64,000 nucleotides of DNA from the NCBI GenBank assembly GCA_905183005.1, contig CAJJDO010000003.1, positions 351,623 to 415,622 on the forward strand. Reading direction: 5' to 3'. This DNA comes from Paramecium pentaurelia. Lineage: Eukaryota > Ciliophora > Oligohymenophorea > Peniculida > Parameciidae. Both the position numbers and the translations under genes were made by a program. This document shows, one piece after another, positions 12,893-26,671 of this stretch (within the stretch, counting starts at the first letter, position 1; each line of letters begins with the position of its first letter). The notes under the pieces are model-generated. The model saw only the letters and a list, made by a program, of their open reading frames with translations, searched no databases and was not told where the DNA came from.

Positions 12893-15800
12893 TCAAAATA
12901 AAAACAATTTTTAATTATTATTCAAGATTAATCTATTAAATATATATATATATAAAAATATTATTTTTAATGAAAATATCATAATTTATTGAAGTTTTAT
13001 GCTTTTGCTATAGATTAAAATTCTTTAAGTTTTTTTCTAATTAATTTTTTCTTATCTTATCCAAAAAATTTATTGGCACTAAATAAGATGATATCTAAAA
13101 ATAATAAATCTATTAAGATAGCAAAAGAATATGAAATAATCTAATTATAAAATAAAATTGAATACCAAATTTGTTTAATTTTCAATCATAAAGTATACAT
13201 ATATTCCAAATAAAAATGTGCATATCATTATTAGGAATAGAAATAGTTTGATAATTGAAAGAATGAATTCTTATTTCATATAAAAAAAATATTTGGCTTA
13301 AGTCTACTTAAAATAAATTAAATTACTTTTAAAAAGTATTCAAAAATTCTACTAAAAATAATTGATGATAAAATAATCCACATAGAGACATAATATGTGA
13401 ATCCAAAAAGACTTAATACTTCACCAATAATAATAGCTTAATTCCATTTTAAGATTATCAAAATAGAACGAAGAAATGAGCTAAAGTAACAAATTTTATT
13501 GTATTTCATTGATGTTAAAAAATGATATTTCTATTATAAATTATGATTAAGTACCCAAAAATTATTAAAACTAAATTTGTCATTTCTAGTCTTTTGGTCT
13601 ATTTGTTAAGGTTATTAGGATTCATTTTAAACATTATTTTTTTCATCATCTATTGGAACAATTTGGTTTCCAAAAACTGCTACTTTATCTTTTCTTGCTA
13701 ATTTTAATATTTAACCAAATTTATTATTATCAATAGATTTCTCATGTACAGAATACCTTGCCTATATATAAAATATTCCTAATATGATTAATTAAACAAA
13801 GTAAATGATATATAACATATTTGGAATATCCAATTTGAATTAAGGAGAACCTTAAAAAAGGAAATCATAATCATTGCATATAGTAGTTGGAGCAAGTGTT
13901 GTACAATTACAATAATGTGTTGAATTAATTAAATGGATTGAACAATTTTCATTTGACCATTCATATGTATGAGAATTTCTCATTAAACAAACAAGATTTG
14001 ATGTATCATTTTGTATTTTAAACTTATATGAGATATATGTTTTTAATTAAATATTTTATTTTCTATTTTACTAACGTATTTAGTAATCATAAAGTGGATA
14101 CAATTATAAGGGATATGGAAAATAACCATCAAAAGCGAAATAATTACGAATATATATTGCTTAAACAATATCATAATATTCTGTTTCGCTATTATTATTT
14201 TCACTTGATTCAACTAAGAGTCTTCCCTTTGTTATATTTGACATATTGTTAATTCTTTAGATTTTTAGATAAGCAGTATCAATAGAATAATCTATAACTT
14301 CATCAGGTTCAATTCCAAATAGAGACAATTCTATTGTAGCTGAAAGGAAATTATTTAAGCGACTCTATAATTAATATATACCAGCATCTTAAGTAAATAA
14401 AGTTTTAGCCCACATAAATACAGTACTCTTTAAGGCTGTATGTAAATCATTCTTATTTTCTAATGATCTAATATCTATTTAAGAGTAATTTAGATTAGCA
14501 GTTGATTAATATTAAAGATTAATTGAGTGTTAGTTGATTTTCTCTAATCTTGAATTGAGATTAAAAATGTATTATTCTAATATGTATTAGCAATCTAAAT
14601 TTGTATATGTATTATTTAAATCTTTTAAAGTTGATACAAACAATAAAGATTAACTAAATAATCTAAATTCATCATTATTTTTAATTGGATTTTTAATTAA
14701 TGATTGCATAACATTTATAATAAGATTATTATAATTGTTATATTATTCTAGATTTCCACTACAATCATCAAAATAATATCCTGGAGGACACATACATTTA
14801 TCATCAACACATGTACCAACACCTGAACATTATTTCAAGCAAACCTATTACTATTCAATTTCAATTAATTTAGTCATAGTATGTATACTTTATAAATCTG
14901 AGAAATTAGTTTTATTATTAAAGGATTCATATAATTTATTAATTTGATAATTTTTTCTATTAACTTTGATATCTTATTGGATATAAGTCTTTGAACCCTA
15001 ATCTGATTCAATTTAACACAGAACGGATATTGAATTATCAATAATTCCATTTGGTAGTTAAAAGGAACCTGTTAACTCTTAAGAATTAATCACCAAAGGT
15101 AAACCATTATTAATTGATTATAGATTTATATCATTTTAGAGAACCAAATTTTCAAAATAATAATAAATACTAAACTTATCTCCAGGTTATAAGTTTTGAA
15201 TTGAATAATTAAAGTAATCTAAAGATTCTCCTATTAGAGGTTCTACATTAAATTTAACTTCTAAAGGAGGTTTGTTTAATAGAAATGCAATAGATTCATT
15301 GCCTGGTACTAGATAAATGTACACAGGACTATTAAAATTATTTGTTAATCCTGCAAGTCTAAACTTTAAAGTTTGGCTTCTAATTTTGATAGATGATAGA
15401 ATTTTGAATTCTTGCATAATGAAAGCATATTTTTAATTATTTCTTATCATAACTGTTATTTCATCATTAAGATTAACATAATTTTTTGGGATTTCTTAAT
15501 TTAAAACAAATTCCTCTTCTATTTCAAAATCTGTAACTACTATCAATTATTCTTTAACAGTCCATCTATTGTCTTTTGATGCTTTAACAAAGAAAACAAA
15601 AGTAGTATTTTAACTATCTGCATAAATATCAGCAATTCTTCTAGATGGAAATTGCATAATTTTATTTTCTTCTGTTTTACATGGTTATAAATTGAATAAA
15701 TTATTACATTACCATTAATATTCAATATTTAAAGTACTTAATACTTCATCTTATATATTTCGATCAAAGGCTCTTGCATTAATTTAATTATCTAATCCAA

Positions 15801-18800
15801 TAAATCTATTTTATTAAAGAAATTCAATATCAATTCTTTTTGATTTTAGATAAATTTGTTCATGAACTACAGAACTTCCACTTGATGCCATAAAAAGTAA
15901 AGGGGTTTCTTTAGGTAATAGAGATTCATTTAATGGGATTTCATAAATTGGATTAATGTGTTGTTATAAGGAAATGTAAGTTTTATTATTGGCATCAGAA
16001 ATTTCAATAGATAAAGTAAATTCATTTTTCATATCAGAATATGTGAGTTGACAATCAAAAACATAAACTCTAGCCACTAATGGATTATATTATAGAAAGA
16101 CATAAGGAACTCTTTCTGGCAGTGTAGTAAATGAGAATGTTGTGAAATTGACTCTATTTATTAAATTGATATATTTGACTGTTATAGTATATGTAACATT
16201 AGAAGCTAGAGTACCAATAGGAATAGTGAACTCATTTAATTAATCAGCTAAGAATGCATCCATTTATAAATAATAATCATCATTATCCATTTCATGAAGA
16301 GTCCAAGATAAGACTTCTTGAATCTTTTTTGCTGTTCCATCTAATAAAATTTGTTTAATAGTAATAGTCTTACAAGTACTTACAACAGAAGGTATATCAA
16401 AAAGAACATAAGGTTTAGTTTAAACAGATGGTCCTTTTACAGTGTTATCAATAAATATTTCAATAAATTATCCATCACATAGACCTTGATTTACATCTCT
16501 ATAAAAGGATTGTTTGAAACTCAATTCATCTCCAATATTAACAGAAGCATATGGTTCTAATAAGATATGTACTGAATATCTATCCCATGATAAATAGCAT
16601 TAAGCATTTTCTCCAAAGATTTCTGCATAATTAAACCAAAAAGAACAACTTGAAGGTTAAAAAGGATTAATTAAATTAACAGATATTAAATATCCAAAAT
16701 AAACAATGATTGAATTTAGATCATCTGAATATTATATGTTGACTGATCCTATTTGACAAGTAATACACCAATCTTCATTAAGTCTTCTGTTACATGAACA
16801 ATTTGGAACTTAGAGATTATTTTTACATACGAGACATTCAGATTAAGAAATACATTCTTCACATGGACATTATTAACAATTATCATAAAATGGATCATCA
16901 TAAAATCCTTTTGGGCATGAACAATCAAATGGATTTCTATTATTTCCTCTGCATTATAAACATTCAGTATCATTTTCACAAGTTAAACATTTATGTTAAC
17001 ATTTTTCACAAGAATTTGAAGTTTAATAATAACCAGCTTTGCATTTTCCAAAACAATATCCATCTTCAGTTAAAATATAATTTGTAGCACATGTTATACA
17101 ATTTTAATTTCCATAGGCAGTACATTTATCACATTCAAATGAACAAGGATAACAACTATTTTTATTTTAATATTGTTATTCATTACAAATTAATAAACAT
17201 TAATAATTTTCTGTGTCATTCAAATAATCATTTGGACATTCATATAAACATTAATTTTTAAATATGAATGTTTTATTTGGACATTATGATGTACATTAAC
17301 TAGTTAATGGATTTGAAAATAATTTGTCTGGACATTCATCTAAACATTATTTTTAATACATATAATATCCAATTTTACAGCTATTACATTAATTAAAGTT
17401 TGAACATGTAATACATTATGATGGACATTTTTCACATTTAAATTCTGTTGAACCAAAATATCCATCTAAACACTTTTGAAGACAATTATTTACAAATTAA
17501 TAAGTGTTTATAGGACAAATTTCATAACAAACATTTTAATACAAAAATAAAGGACATGAATCTACACATTTCTTGGATTTCATATCTTTTATTTTTGTAC
17601 ATTATGTATCACATTAATTTTATTCAAGATAAAAGTTATCTGAACATTCAGTACAGATATTAAAATCATTACAAGCTTTGCATTCTAATTTACATGGTTT
17701 ACATATAGAATTCCCATAATATCCATAAGGACAATGCTTTAAACATTTATTTTAATAGATAATTAAATCACATTCTTTAAGACATTCATATTCTTTTTCA
17801 TAAGTATCTGGAGGACATTCTGACTAACAAACATTATTTATTTTATTCTAATAAGGTAGTACTGTTGGACATGCTACTACACATGCTCCTTTATATTAGT
17901 AATATGGTGATTCACAATTTATACATTCATATTCATTTTTACAAATTGAACATCTCTCTGGACATTAATAACAAATAGAATTTATTTAAATTGTTTTCTA
18001 AGGACATTCCAAAAGACAAGATTTTTGATATTGATATGTATTGGTTGGACAAGCAGCATAGCATTGATCAATATAAAGAAAAGCACCTTCTGGACATTAT
18101 TATTCACATTAATTTAGAATAGTATTGTAATAATATGGGCAAAAGTTACCACAACTTCCATCCTCTAAAAATGATCCATTTTCACATTTCAGACAACCAT
18201 AAGAATTGCATTCAAGACAATTTTAAGAACAATCATAGCATGTGAAATTTGAATCATATGTTTTTGATGGGCAATTTGATAAACAAGTATTTGAGTACAT
18301 GTACTTACTACAAATCAAAACACATTTATTTTAATCTAAAAGAAGATTTGGAGGACATGAAATAATACATGTTTTATCTACTTCATTATATAAGTTAGGA
18401 CATGTTAGAACACACTATTAATCATTTAAATAGTAAGTCTCTTTGCAAACCAGACAATCAGTATTTTATGGGCCAATACAAGTTAAACATGATATATCAC
18501 AATCTATACATTGTTAATTATTCTAAAATGTACTAATTGGACATGCATCCATACATATATTAGAATGATAATAAAATACTGGATTTGTAGGACATATTTC
18601 TAAACATTCATTTTGATATTCAAACAATGATGAATCACATTCTTAAACACATATATGATTTTTATAATCTGTTTTACCTACTATACAACTTAAATAACAT
18701 AATCCATTTTCCAAAAAATAATCATTTATGCATATAGTACAATTTGTTGCTGAAGTACATTCTTAGCATTTCTAAGGACAACTTGTACAAAAACTATCCT

Positions 18801-21800
18801 TATTATACATTCCTACTGGGCAAGAATCAATACATTAATCATTAAGTTTTAAAGGACAATCAGTAACACAAAACCTTTTATCAAAAGATACTTAATGGTA
18901 AAGTATAGGTGGACATTTTGAAACACAAGATCTAGATATTGGATCCATATAAAGATATTTATTAGTACAAAAACTATTGCAAGTTTACAAATGTAGATAG
19001 AAGTTTAGATTGCATGATTAACATACAGTTGGTGATGTACATTAAGCACATTTAGTATTACATTTTTAACATTATACTCCATCTGAATAATATCCATCAG
19101 GTAATACTTTCAAACACTTTTGATTACATTTTAAATATCCTGTTGGACAACTTGTAACACAACTTTTAGTATCAATTACTTCTAATTTAGTACCACAAGT
19201 GCTTAAACATTTACTAATCTAGTAATCGTAAAGGATCGGACAAGTTAATGTACATGTATTACCATTTATTAAATAGTTTTCTAAGCATGAGTAACACTCA
19301 TTTACTGATGGTCCAAAACAAGTTCTACAAAGAGAATTACAAACATAACAATTATTTCCTACTTTATAAGTAAATGTTGGACAAGTTGTAACACAAAATT
19401 AATTATACAATACATATCCTGTATCACATGAGGTTTGACATTTCATACCTTAGATAACTGTATTAGATGGGCAAGATTCTTTGCAAACTCTATCTGTATA
19501 GTCAGTGTAAAATGGACAAGTATTTTAACATTTTTACTGATATAAAAAGTAAGGGGATTCACATTATAAGCAATTTCCATTTATTGGTCCATAGCATTCT
19601 TTACAAATAGAATTACAAGAATAACATCGTCCTGAAGATAAATAAGATTTAGAATAACATTAATCAACACATTCCTTTTTACCATCTAATTCATAATAAG
19701 CTAAGAAACCTGGACATGGACTAAAACAGACTTTTTTAGCTAAATACAAATAATCTGGACAAGATAAGACACATGCTTAATTAGCTAAATTTGCATAAGG
19801 TTTTGTAGATGGACATGTATCAACACAAGTAGTATCAGCTAAGTAATATCCAGAGTCACATTTTGTACATTAATTAACATCTACTCCATAACATTCAGAA
19901 CAAGGTCCTGCACATGGATTACAAATAGTTCCATCGAGATAAGTTTAAGTAGGACATATTGCAACACAAATATTAGAATAATAATAAACAGGACAAGTAT
20001 CTTTACATGCTAGATATCCATTTTGTAAGGTTTGTAAGAAAGATCCAGAAGGACATTATTTGACACATTTCCCATTAACCCAATCTTAAATAAGATCTGG
20101 ACTCACATTACAGATACTAGTACATGTTGATGTACCTAGTAAAAAATAATCTGGTAGGCAAGTTATGCATTAATTTGATGCTCCATCAATACAAGTAGCA
20201 CATCCAAGAGCACAAGCATAGCAATTATATGTATTAATTTAGTTATAAGTTCCTTCTGGACAACCAGATTCATAACATTATTTCTCAGCTTCATAAGTGT
20301 AATAATTAGCTGAACAGGCAGCAACACAATATCCATCTTCTTGATAACTGGTACAAATAACAACACAAGTATTATTAATAGTATCTTTATAGGGACTATC
20401 ATTAGGGCATTCTGAAGAACAAGTAGTATTATATAAATAAGATCCTGGATTGCATTCACTACAAGTAGTTGAATAGGAATCAAAACATGTTTTACAGACT
20501 GAAGCACAATTATCACATAATTTGTAATTAGTCTTTTAAATACAATATGTTCCAATTGGTTATAAATCTGAACATAAATCTTTATATTAAAATTAATTAT
20601 ATAAGCAAGTAGAAGAACAGGATGTGACTAGTTTATTAATTGTATTAATAATTTAATAGCCAGATGTAGTATATAAATTGATTGGACAAGTATTGACACA
20701 TTTCCAATTTAATAAATCATAAAATTTAGTTCCACAATCTATAACACATTAATTAGATAAGAAAAATGTTTTATCATAACAAGTTAAACATTAAGTATTA
20801 TTGGGACCTGAACATGTCTTACAATTATAATAACAATTGAAACAATCTAAGTTTATACAATATGCTCCAATTATTGGTGCAGTTTCATAGCATCGATTAT
20901 TGAGAGAATATATAAAGGTTCCAAATACTTGTCCACATTTATTGACACAAGCTTAAATGCTTTGAATTTTGTCATCTATTGTAAAACCTATAGAACATGA
21001 GCCTTCACATTACCAATTAATATAATTCTTAAATTTAGATTTACATGTTTTGAAACAATCATAATCTTATAGAAAAGTAGTAGGATAACAAGATGTACAA
21101 GTAGTGGCTGTATTATAACAAGTGGCACAATTGGTGCTACATTTTGTACATTAATAAGTTGTTATTTAAGCATAATATCCACTATCACATGGATACATAC
21201 AAATAAGAGGATTTGTTTAATGTTAGTAAGTTTAATACATCTTATTCGTTTTGATATAGCCGCATTTAATTTTGAAGCATTGTCTAATAGAATATCCATC
21301 AATATTATTATTTTAATAGACTAAATCAGTTGGATCACAATTAACTAAGCATTAATTTACATTATCTTCATTTACATAGAGATATTATGGATAACATGAT
21401 GTAACACATTTATTTTAATTTAAAGGATAATTATTAAGACAACTAGTACAATATGTATCACTTGTGCATGTCTAACATATTTCTGGACAATCAACAAACA
21501 TAGGAATTGGAGAAATTTTTAAGTAATTATCAGTAATATTAGTATCTATTAGACATATTGTATTATATTTAGCATAACCAACACCACATGTAGTCACACA
21601 TTCATATTCTTATGTTAAATATTCTGATGGACATTCTAATTCACAAACCATCCAATCTCTATTATTATATTTAAATTTAGCTTAAGTAGAACAATCATCT
21701 ACACAAGTTGTATAATATGGACTAAAAAACATATTTGCATAACAACCCAAACATTAATAAGACTCTGTTCCATAACAATATTTACAAAGTGGATCACAAT

Positions 21801-23914
21801 CGAAATATACTTACTTATAAATTGAACCATATTGAATACAAGAAACGACCTTCCCAGTTTATTCAATAGATCTTAAACAATAATAATTTATGTTAACTTC
21901 ATTACGATTGCATTTTTAAGATGTATTACAAGTGAATGTAGGTTATGATTTTCCAATATAACAATTATATTAGTATTAATATCTTCCTGGGCAATCCTTT
22001 AAACAAACTCCATTTAATTAAAATTTGTAGTTTGCTGTACAAGTCTTTTGACAAGTATTTAATTCAGTTAAATAATATCCATAATTGCAAACATAGCAAG
22101 ATTTTAAGTATTGAGCTTATAAACAAATTTATGATGAGATTTATTCACATTTGTAGGTTACTGGATTGTATTAATTATAACTATCTATACATAATTTACT
22201 TATGTCATCAATACTCTTGCTATTCATTATTAATAAATTCCTTCTTTAACAAAATATTGCAAAATCATCTTAACAACTAAATGGGGAGACTAAAGCAGTT
22301 ATCATTACACATTATCCATTTTTTAATAAATAATTATCTGCACATACTGTACATAATGATCCTGATTACCTAAGACAATTTGATATTGATATAAGTGCAC
22401 AACTAGTGCCTGATTCTTTATATCCAGCTGGACATTTATAAATATTTATATTATCAGTAGGGTCTTACTCTTTGCAATAATGAGTACCAGCTTTACAAAA
22501 TGCACAATAAGCACCAACAAATAATTTACAATCTCCTTGACTTTTTAAAATGCCATAACCTTTAAAAATTCTAATATCTTAAATATCAATCATTTCACTT
22601 CCAAAATCATCATTAAATATTGGTCCCAATACTAATCTTCTATATACTATTACGTTTGTTAAAGTTTTCAATGTAACCTAAACGTCATCAATAAAAACTC
22701 TTAATAATTTCTTTTAATTTGTTGGATAAAAATCATAATTTAAACTTAATTCTAAAAAACCAGCTGTCACATGAGCCCAAACATTATCAGCTAGATTACC
22801 TAATTAAGTCTTATCATAATTTTAATGAAATAATAAATAATATTCTTTACTTATTCCAAAACCTACACTTGTCTTTTATAATGCATCATCAGTTAAAGAA
22901 AGAAATTAAAAAGTTGATATTATATTTTATGGTTTAATCCAAAACATCATTGTAAATGAACTTAGTTATTCCATAAAATTGTAGACTATCTATGTATTTT
23001 TATACAAAATCAACCCAATTGTATCACTATATATTATTGGATTAGTATATGATCTCATAATTACATTCATAAATAGATCATTAACATTGAGACCATTTGC
23101 TTTATATGGTTTTAAAAAGTATTTGAGTTCTAAATCATAATCAATATATATTTCTGAATCCATTGTTGTCCATCCATTGATATAATCAAAATTAGCAATA
23201 TTTACACATGCTTTGTAATCAAATGGTGCGTTATATAATTATTCATTTGTTATTCTTGAATGAACCCCAAATTTATAATTTAATCTAATGATATACAATA
23301 TTATATACTTTTAATTCACTAATGTCTCTTGAATCTAATTCAATTAATAATTGAATGTAGAAAAAAATTTCAAATTAATAAACGTATTACTTGTGCTCTA
23401 ATCTATAGATAATAGTATATGATTCCAACTACCAATATAAAGATCGTTCTCTCTAAAATAAACTAAATGTTTACTATTTTAATTTCAATTTAATGATCTC
23501 TGGAGAAAATCTTTGATTTACTACATACATGTAATAATCTCCTGATTCTATTTAGTAATACAACATTAAATTAAGATACTAATATTATTTTAATACTTTA
23601 CAGGATTATTTGTGTAACCATCGACAAAACCAAATAAAATTTACTTTCCATTCAATTTCATTTTTGAATAGACTAACATCCAAAAGCTAAAGGTAATCTG
23701 ATCAAGATTTAACAGATTTCCAGATTATGATAGGTATTTATAAAAATATTAACTTCCTACAAAGCCATTATCTCCTAAAATATAATAAATTTAAAAAACT
23801 TTCATCAATCATTTTGCAATCCATATATAAAGGCTTCGATCCTTAAAGTCTTAATTTTTAGGCTCCATTTACAAAAGGTAATAAAATTAAAATTGCTTTT
23901 ATTAAAAAACACAT
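12893..23914 (-). CDS. Giant polycystin-1/REJ-like receptor: signal peptide, Cys repeats, REJ-like, EGF, GPS-like, TM
   Basis: Start 23914 gives the signal peptide MCFLIKAILILLPFVNGA. Order along the protein: lectin-like region (about 23.8-22.6 kb), very long furin/GFR-type Cys repeats (22.5-16.74 kb), a beta-rich REJ-like region (16.7-14.86 kb), one EGF-like module (C-x5-C-x4-C-x-C-x8-C, near 14.8 kb), a GAIN-like stretch ending in a GPS-like motif (13891-13989), a TM helix (13768-13818), a cytoplasmic linker and further hydrophobic helices. Without another intron the frame stops at 13276-13278. Removing GTAATTTAATTTATTTTAAG (13301-13320) opens about 125 more codons with two hydrophobic segments, to TGA at 12893-12895. 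This is the architecture of the polycystin-1/REJ family (surface receptors for adhesion or signalling), minus a visible PLAT domain. Ligand and function unknown; the 3' end is the least certain part. Confidence 0.75.
13891..13989 (-). other. GPS-like motif preceding a TM helix
   Basis: Within the giant gene: C-x9-W-S-x3-C-x10-C-x-C-T-T-L-A. This is the Cys/Trp pattern of the GPCR-proteolysis site, at the right place just before the TM helix (13768-13818). The canonical H-L-(T/S) cleavage triad is T-L-A here, so autoproteolysis is doubtful. Confidence 0.65.
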
Positions 23915-24542
23915 ATTTATATAATTAATTTAATATGATTCTATCTCAGCATAAATATAATCATTTTTCTCATGTTTATTAATTTTAACTAATTTATTAT
24001 ATCTAAAACAATTAATCATCAAATAATTTTTAATTATTAATTTAAAAGTCAAAGTCAACAAAATCATTTGCCTCTATTTCAATGTATTAAATCATATCGA
24101 TAAATTAAGTTCAGCGATCTTTAAATGATTCAAGTTGAAATTAAACAAACTATTACAAAAAAGTGATAATACCAAAAATTTTCATAATACATTCTAATAA
24201 TAATTTCAATTTAGATAATAATATTATTTAGTAATTAAATATTTTTTCTTTTTTATGATAACTTTTATTTAGAGTATTAGTGTTTAGGGATTCTGTATAA
24301 AAAAATAGTTGTTCTTTTATAAGTTAAAGATTTTGTAATTAATTTAACAGAAATAGTTAAGCTGCTGCAATTAAATGAATCATTCATTTTTCTAATATAA
24401 ATTATCATTATTGAATAGAACTTATCAACATATTCTTCTACAGACTATAAAATAAAAGGACTTATTAATTGAAAATAAGAGAAAATTAAAATATATATAT
24501 GTATAAATTATTATTTAATTATATTTCTTTTATTACATATAT
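23915..24542. other. Intergenic, divergent promoter region
   Basis: About 630 bases between divergent start codons. Very A+T rich with short A and T runs; no exon or RNA gene seen. Confidence 0.55.
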
Positions 24543-25479
24543 ATGGCTACTAGATAGAAAACTAATCCGAATGATTCCAAGAAGAAAAATAAAGATAATA
24601 CAAATAATTCTAATAAAACTTCCAAAAAAAAAGTTAAATCTAAATCTCTAGTTAATCAAGAATAAGTCCTGAATTTAAAATCAAGCTTTGAAACCTTAAT
24701 AAAAAATAAGTAATAGTTTACTAAAAATAGAGAGGATCTTGAAAAGATAATTGAAAATTAAGAAAGTAAAATTAAGGATCTAAAATTCAATGAAAAAAAT
24801 TTATAAGAAGAATTGAAAAGACAAGGTGATATTGCAAGAGAAGCACTAAATAAACTATATTAATATCAATAGGAAAATAACATAGAAAGAGAAAAGTTGA
24901 GGAAATATTATGAAGGTATTCAACCGTTAATTTAATAGATTATTATAAAATAAAAGAGTAGGAAGTGATTTAGAAATACGAAGGATTAATTCAATAATCT
25001 AATATTAATATATCTGATTATCATAAAAAATTGAAAGATTTTGCATTAAAAGAATAGAATTACAAAGAAGAAATTGAACTATTAAAGAAAACATCAAGAA
25101 ATATTTAGAGTCCTAGAGACAGAGTAAATTATTATTGAAATATTGTTTTTTAGAATTTTCAAGAATAATTGAATGATATGGAAGTAAAACTTAATTAAGC
25201 GAATAAAAATAATGAGCAAGTTAAAATATTATAAAATGAGAACTCTAATTTATTTGTGAAAATTGAACATTATGAAAAATAATTGTGTAAAAAGAATGAA
25301 AAAGTAAAATAATTAAAAGAATAATTTAGTAAACAAATAATTGAGTTATAATAAGAAATAAAGGTAATCATTTTTATAAATTTATGATTCTTTAGTATTG
25401 GAAAAATGAAATGGATAAAGTAATTAGATAGAATAATCTTGTAATTTCTAAATTAACTCCATAAAAGTTACGATATTGA
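24543..25479 (+). CDS. Coiled-coil protein, 283 aa
   Basis: Introns of 23, 30 and 32 nt give a single 283-aa frame. The first about 45 residues are Lys/Ser/Asn-rich and disordered. The rest is nearly continuous heptad-like helix rich in Glu, Lys, Leu and Gln, broken by a short Ser/Pro linker (NIQSPRDR) exactly where the second intron sits. No catalytic motif. The pattern resembles axonemal or basal-body coiled-coil proteins (for example BBOF1-like), but I cannot name a family. It ends in LTPQKLRY. Confidence 0.65.
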
Positions 25480-25575
25480 TTAAAGGAAGAGTTTATTGAT
25501 ATTTGATGATAAATATAAAATATATTCTTTTATAATAAATTCATTTATTAATAAAAAATGAGTTAGTTTTAAAGA

Positions 25576-26520
25576 ATGAATAGAAAACTTGATGAAGGTT
25601 GGAAATTAACTACTATGGTATGTGAATGCAAAGCAACATTATTAATATTTCTTGAAAACAGAAATTTATATTGTCCTAAATGTGATATCATTACTTAAGA
25701 TTAAGTGATTTTAGATTAAGACTCTTAAGACACAAAAATTAAAACAAATCAAAATGGATCAGAATCAAAACCAGAGATTATTCAAAAAAAAAATAGTAAA
25801 GATTATGATTCAGATGATTTCTATTTTGGTGATTAGGTAGAAGATTTTAATTAGAGATTTTTTTAAAATAAAGCAGCTGCTGATGAAGCATCCAAAAAAA
25901 TAGGTTAATTACTTTTATAAGGATGGACTATGCTAGGTGAGTCTTGTATAGTATGTTTATAACCAATCATGAAGAGTAAATAAGGACTTAGATTATGTGT
26001 CTAATGTAATAAAGAAGAACGAACAGGTTAACCCAAAGTATAAGAAGTAAAATCTAATATAACACAAGAAAAGGATACTGTTTAAATGGCTGTCTAATAA
26101 CTCTAGTAACAAAATATTTAAATTTAATAAAAAAAATAAATTAGTGAACCTGCACATTAACCATAATTAGAATAGAAAATAGATAACATTAAATATGATA
26201 TATCTAATATAACTAGATCTAAAGAAGATGCTCAAATATTAATTACATCTCAGTTGAAAATTTATTATGAAAAATTGTAATCATCAGTAGATGATATCAA
26301 TTTTTTTAATTTAAACTTTTTATCTGAATAAATTAATATAATTGAATAATAAGTAAGTTAAACATTAAATAACAATACAGAATTAATGAGTACAAGAATC
26401 AAAACTTTAAAGATTTTAACATCAATTCATGAAAAATTAATGTAATAAAATTCTTTAGAAAGAGCTTAAAAATTTATGGGCATTATTTTGATAATATATA
26501 ATATTGTGTAGAAACAATGA
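25576..26520 (+). CDS. ZNRD2/SSSCA1-type zinc-ribbon protein with two zinc motifs
   Basis: Intronless, 314 aa. A segment at about residues 115-145 reads L-L-L-Q-G-W-T-M-L-G-E-S-C-x2-C ... L-R-L-C-x2-C, which is the SSSCA1/ZNRD2 (p27) zinc domain. A second, more diverged copy sits at the N-terminus: D-E-G-W-K-L-T-T-M-V-C-x-C ... L-Y-C-x2-C-D. Between them is an acidic Ser/Asp stretch, and after them a Gln-rich region and a helical C-terminal half. In animals ZNRD2 binds tubulin- and centromere-associated partners and is a poorly understood cofactor. Two copies in one chain is unusual. Start chosen as the first ATG before the first zinc motif. Confidence 0.75.
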
Positions 26521-26671
26521 AAAAAAAAAATAAATTTGAAATTATATTTTGTTTTAAATCGAAATCTCATCATATATATTAATCTGTTTCCTAATTATTA
26601 ATAGAAACATAGAGTTTAAAAATAGAAATATATGTTCTACTTAAATAACAAATATTATAGAATATAATTAC

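Noticed and set aside
1..23914. Regular Cys-repeat spacing considered as a CRISPR-like or DNA tandem array
   Set aside because: Repeats are protein-level, imperfect in DNA, with no spacer structure; a eukaryotic coding array.
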